NCBI RefSeq assembly: GCF_013002715.1
Contig: NZ_JABENB010000001.1
Span: 1,178,001-1,242,000 of the forward strand
Source of the DNA: Flexivirga aerilata
GTDB lineage: Bacteria > Actinomycetota > Actinomycetes > Actinomycetales > Dermatophilaceae
Direction of reading: 5' to 3'
DNA length: 64,000 bases
Notes under the pieces: generated by a model
Databases searched by the model: none
The model's input: the letters and a program-made list of their open reading frames with translations, nothing else
Told to the model about the DNA's origin: nothing
Part shown: piece after piece, positions 61,817 through 64,000 of the stretch
Position numbering within the stretch: position 1 is the stretch's first letter
Layout: every line of letters begins with the position of its first letter
Translations under genes and position numbers: made by a program

Positions 61817-62173
61817 ATGAGCACGCGATTCCTGGTGTTGCTGCCGGCTCCGGAGGCGGAGTGGGCGAAGCTGCCGCCGGAGGAACACGAGAAGGGGCAG
61901 CGCGCCCACGAGCGGTTCCACAAGGAGTTGGCCGAGGGCGGGCACATCATCCTTGTCGCCGGTCCGTTGCAGCCGTCCGCGCAGGCGCTGTCGATGCGGC
62001 CCGACGGGCACGGCGGGACGACCGTCACCGACGGGCCCTTCACCGAGTCCGTCGAGCAGATCGTCGGGTTCTACCTGATCGAGAGCGACGACCGGGACGG
62101 CGTGATCGCCTGCTGCGAGCAGCTGTCCAGCACCGGTGACCTCATCGAACTGCGCGAGATGCAAGGAGAGTAG
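61817..62173 (+). CDS. DGPF/YCII-family protein 1
   Basis: The 118-residue ferredoxin-like protein has FLVLLPAPEAEWAKLPPEEH and the family hallmark TVTDGPFTESVEQIVGFYLI. DGPF (YCII-related) proteins are the constant genomic companions of ECF42 sigma factors; their biochemical role is unknown. The ATG at 61817 follows GAGAGG. It has the canonical DGPF tetrapeptide, while the next two paralogs have EGPY and DGPY. First gene of a four-gene operon ending in the sigma factor. Confidence 0.9.
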   Translation: MSTRFLVLLPAPEAEWAKLPPEEHEKGQRAHERFHKELAEGGHIILVAGPLQPSAQALSMRPDGHGGTTVTDGPFTESVEQIVGFYLIESDDRDGVIACCEQLSSTGDLIELREMQGE

Positions 62174-62175
62174 AG

Positions 62176-62538
62176 ATGACCGAATACATGATCGTGATCC
62201 TCGGCGACGCCGACCGATGGTGGACGACGATGACGCCGGAGGAACGCAAGCACGGTTACGCCGAATACGGGCGGTTCGCAAAGGAACTCACCGCGCGCGG
62301 CCACCGCATCACCGGGGGAGCGGAGCTGCACGCCAGCGACGAGACCAAGCGCATCGCGCCGGGCAGCGACACCGTCACCGAGGGTCCGTATGCCGAGGCC
62401 GTCGAACAGGTCGGTGGCTTCTACCTCGTCGAGACCGACGACGTCGACGACGTGCTCGACTGCTGCAAGATCATCACCGCGCTCGGTGACGGCGTCGAGC
62501 TGCGCCGCACGGTGACCCAGCAGGAGCGGGCGTCATGA
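62176..62538 (+). CDS. DGPF/YCII-family protein 2
   Basis: The 120-residue paralog of the preceding gene product reads YMIVILGDADRWWTTMTPEE, then TVTEGPYAEAVEQVGGFYLV, with EGPY in place of DGPF. The gene starts two bases after the first paralog's stop, with AAGGAGAG overlapping that stop region as ribosome site. Its stop overlaps the third paralog's ATG. It differs enough from the others (for example ADRWWTTM) to have a separate partner or ligand. Confidence 0.9.
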   Translation: MTEYMIVILGDADRWWTTMTPEERKHGYAEYGRFAKELTARGHRITGGAELHASDETKRIAPGSDTVTEGPYAEAVEQVGGFYLVETDDVDDVLDCCKIITALGDGVELRRTVTQQERAS

Positions 62539-62885
62539 CGAAGTATCTCGTGCTGCTGGCCGGTCGCGAGGGCGAGTGGGAGGCCGCCACCGACGAGCAG
62601 CGCGCGGGCTGGCACCGCGACCATCTCGACTTCGGGCGGGTCGTCGGCGACGACATCCTCGGCGGCGAGGCGCTCGCCGGCACCGACACCGCGACGACCG
62701 TGCGACGGCGCAGCGGGAAGACCGAGCTGACCGACGGCCCGTATGCCGAGACCGCCGAACAGATCGGCGGGTTCTACCTGGTGCAGGCGCCCGATCTGGA
62801 CCAGGTGCTCGCCTGGTGTGAGCTGCTGCCGGAGATCTACACCCTCGAGGTGCGCCCCTGCATCGAGGTCGACCTGTCCGCATGA
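62535..62885 (+). CDS. DGPF/YCII-family protein 3
   Basis: The 116-residue third paralog reads TKYLVLLAGREGEWEAATDE, then ELTDGPYAETAEQIGGFYLV. It overlaps the second paralog by ATGA at its start and the sigma-factor gene by ATGA at its end, so its translation is directly coupled to that of the sigma factor. This arrangement favours a functional link between this copy and the sigma factor. Confidence 0.9.
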   Translation: MTKYLVLLAGREGEWEAATDEQRAGWHRDHLDFGRVVGDDILGGEALAGTDTATTVRRRSGKTELTDGPYAETAEQIGGFYLVQAPDLDQVLAWCELLPEIYTLEVRPCIEVDLSA

Positions 62886-64000
62886 CCACGCTCGAGCAGG
62901 TATGGCGCGACGAGTGGGGCCGGCTGCTGGCCCTGCTCGTCCGCCGGACCCGGCGGCTGGACCTGGCCGAGGACGCGCTCGCCGAGGCATTCGAGACCGC
63001 TGCCCGGCGCTGGCCGCAGGACGGCATCCCCGACAATCCCGCCGCCTGGCTGCTGACCGCGGCTCGGCGGCGGGTGCTGGACCGGCTGCGTGCCGAGGCG
63101 GTCGCGGCCCGCAAGCAGCCCCTGCTCGCGATGGAGGAGGACTCCCGGATGCGGCACCGCACGACGCCGGACGACGACCTGCTCCGCCTGGTGCTGCTCG
63201 CCGCTCATCCGTCGCTGTCGCCGGAGTCGGGCGCCGCCCTCACCCTGCGGCTGGTGCTCGGCGTGCAGACCGCCGACATCGCGCGGCTCTTCCTGGTCGG
63301 CGAGGCGACCATGGCGGCCCGGCTCACCCGCGCCCGCAAGAAGGTCGTCGCCGCGGGCGTGCCGCTCGCCATACCCGGTGACGACGTGCTGGCCGACCGG
63401 CTCGACACGGTCGCGAAGGTCGCCTATCTGGCCTTCACCGCCGGCTACGCGCCCGGCAGCGGGCCGGATGTCGTGCGTGCCGAGCTCGCCGGCGAGGCGA
63501 TCCGGCTGGTGGGACTCTTGCGGTCGAACAACCCTGCCGCACAAGCAAATCCGTCATTGATCGCGCTGGAGGCGTTGATGCTGCTGCAGCATTCCCGCCG
63601 CGACGCGCGGGTCGACGGCAGTGGCCGGATCGTGCTGCTGCCGGACCAGGACCGCACGCGCTGGCACCGCGCCGAGATCGACGAGGGTATGGCGCTGCTG
63701 CAGTCGCTCACCGGAGGCGGTGCGGCGCGGCTGTCGAGCGCGCTCGCCGCGGACTACCTGCTGCAGGCCCTGATCGCCGCCGAGCACGCGCGCGCGGCCC
63801 GGGCGCAGGACACCGACTGGGTGGTGATCAGCGACTTCTACCGGCAACTGGACGACCTCACCGGCTCACCGGTGGTGCGGCTCAACCGGGCGGTCGCCGT
63901 CGCCGAGGCGGGGGACGTCCCGGCCGCGTTCGCCCTGCTCGACGGGCTGGAGGACTCCCTCGGGCGGACGCACCGGTTGCCCGCGGTCCGGGCGGAGCTG
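62882..64000 (+). CDS. ECF42-type RNA polymerase sigma factor with C-terminal extension (runs off the window)
   Basis: The frame opens with ATG at 62882 (MTTLEQVWRDEWGRLLALLV) and remains open to the window edge, 373 codons. Sigma region 2 contains LDLAEDALAEAFETAARRWP and NPAAWLLTAARRRVLDRLRA. Region 4 contains LTLRLVLGVQTADIARLFLV and GEATMAARLTRARKK. A long C-terminal extension with TPR-like helices follows (IRLVGLLRSNN, LIALEALMLLQHSRRDARVD, VVRLNRAVAVAEAGDVPAAF). This architecture plus upstream DGPF genes defines the ECF42 group, which lacks an anti-sigma factor. The last approximately 30 residues are missing. Confidence 0.92.
   Translation, partial: MTTLEQVWRDEWGRLLALLVRRTRRLDLAEDALAEAFETAARRWPQDGIPDNPAAWLLTAARRRVLDRLRAEAVAARKQPLLAMEEDSRMRHRTTPDDDLLRLVLLAAHPSLSPESGAALTLRLVLGVQTADIARLFLVGEATMAARLTRARKKVVAAGVPLAIPGDDVLADRLDTVAKVAYLAFTAGYAPGSGPDVVRAELAGEAIRLVGLLRSNNPAAQANPSLIALEALMLLQHSRRDARVDGSGRIVLLPDQDRTRWHRAEIDEGMALLQSLTGGGAARLSSALAADYLLQALIAAEHARAARAQDTDWVVISDFYRQLDDLTGSPVVRLNRAVAVAEAGDVPAAFALLDGLEDSLGRTHRLPAVRAEL

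Overview
The window is one contiguous stretch of high-GC (about 70 %) actinobacterial chromosome with densely packed genes. Many genes are joined by 4-bp ATGA stop/start overlaps. The dnaK-grpE-dnaJ-hspR order with HAIR operators, an LprG/P55-type lipoprotein-exporter pair, a MacRS-type two-component pair, an ECF42-type sigma factor and a 13E12-type HNH protein all point to Actinomycetota. Overall gene content resembles Micrococcales such as Dermacoccaceae or Intrasporangiaceae, but the genus is inference only. I see no rRNA, tRNA, CRISPR array, prophage, plasmid functions or complete insertion sequence.

Layout. 1-1.3 kb: end of an isochorismatase-like hydrolase, an unknown small protein and a frameshifted DinB-like gene. 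1.3-4.0 kb (minus): a three-gene phospholipid cassette (CDP-alcohol phosphatidyltransferase, CdsA, PlsC fused to a membrane domain). 4.1-5.9 kb (minus): HNH protein and Nudix hydrolase. 6.2-10.4 kb: the HspR-controlled chaperone operon. 10.6-14.9 kb: a five-gene L-fucose (or related 6-deoxy-sugar) oxidation operon followed by a convergent FadR-type regulator. 15.8-20.1 kb: SGNH hydrolase, RraB-like protein, GNAT, LysR and an SRPBCC protein. 20.4-23.0 kb: clpB with a perfect HAIR box. 23.0-27.1 kb: AbiEi-like protein, AGE-family isomerase with an alpha/beta hydrolase, and a YdeI-like protein. 27.2-29.7 kb: lprG and its MFS partner. 29.7-35.7 kb: Baeyer-Villiger-like monooxygenase, an ABC exporter with divergent GbsR/MarR regulator and a strong palindromic operator, SDR and RidA. 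35.7-39.7 kb: hydrolase, exonuclease III, NAD(P)-binding protein with divergent HxlR regulator, SDR and pyrE.

39.8-50.9 kb is a complete assimilatory nitrate/nitrite module. It holds the transporter narK, molybdopterin nitrate reductase, its FAD/[2Fe-2S] electron-transfer subunit, nirB, nirD and three siroheme genes (SUMT, HemD with a winged helix, CbiX chelatase). A GlnR-like box lies upstream. 51-54 kb: secreted HExxH metalloprotease, ArsR-like regulator and the MacS/MacR-like pair. 55-60 kb: a DUF2339 membrane protein preceded by a near-consensus MacR box, then an MFS transporter, a DedA protein and a WYL regulator. 60-61 kb is a gene broken by two compensating frameshifts. 61-64 kb: a TrmH-family methyltransferase, then three DGPF/YCII proteins and an ECF42-type sigma factor that runs off the window, with a matching ECF42-like promoter.

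The most unusual signals are not genes. First, a 7-mer GTATGNC (reverse GNCATAC) occurs more than 80 times on both strands and in all reading frames, and almost every GTATG in the window fits it. Second, a stop-to-start hairpin element sits between dnaK and grpE and, as three tandem copies, between the nitrate reductase and its electron-transfer subunit. Third, three intergenic hairpins share conserved ends and show compensatory stem changes.
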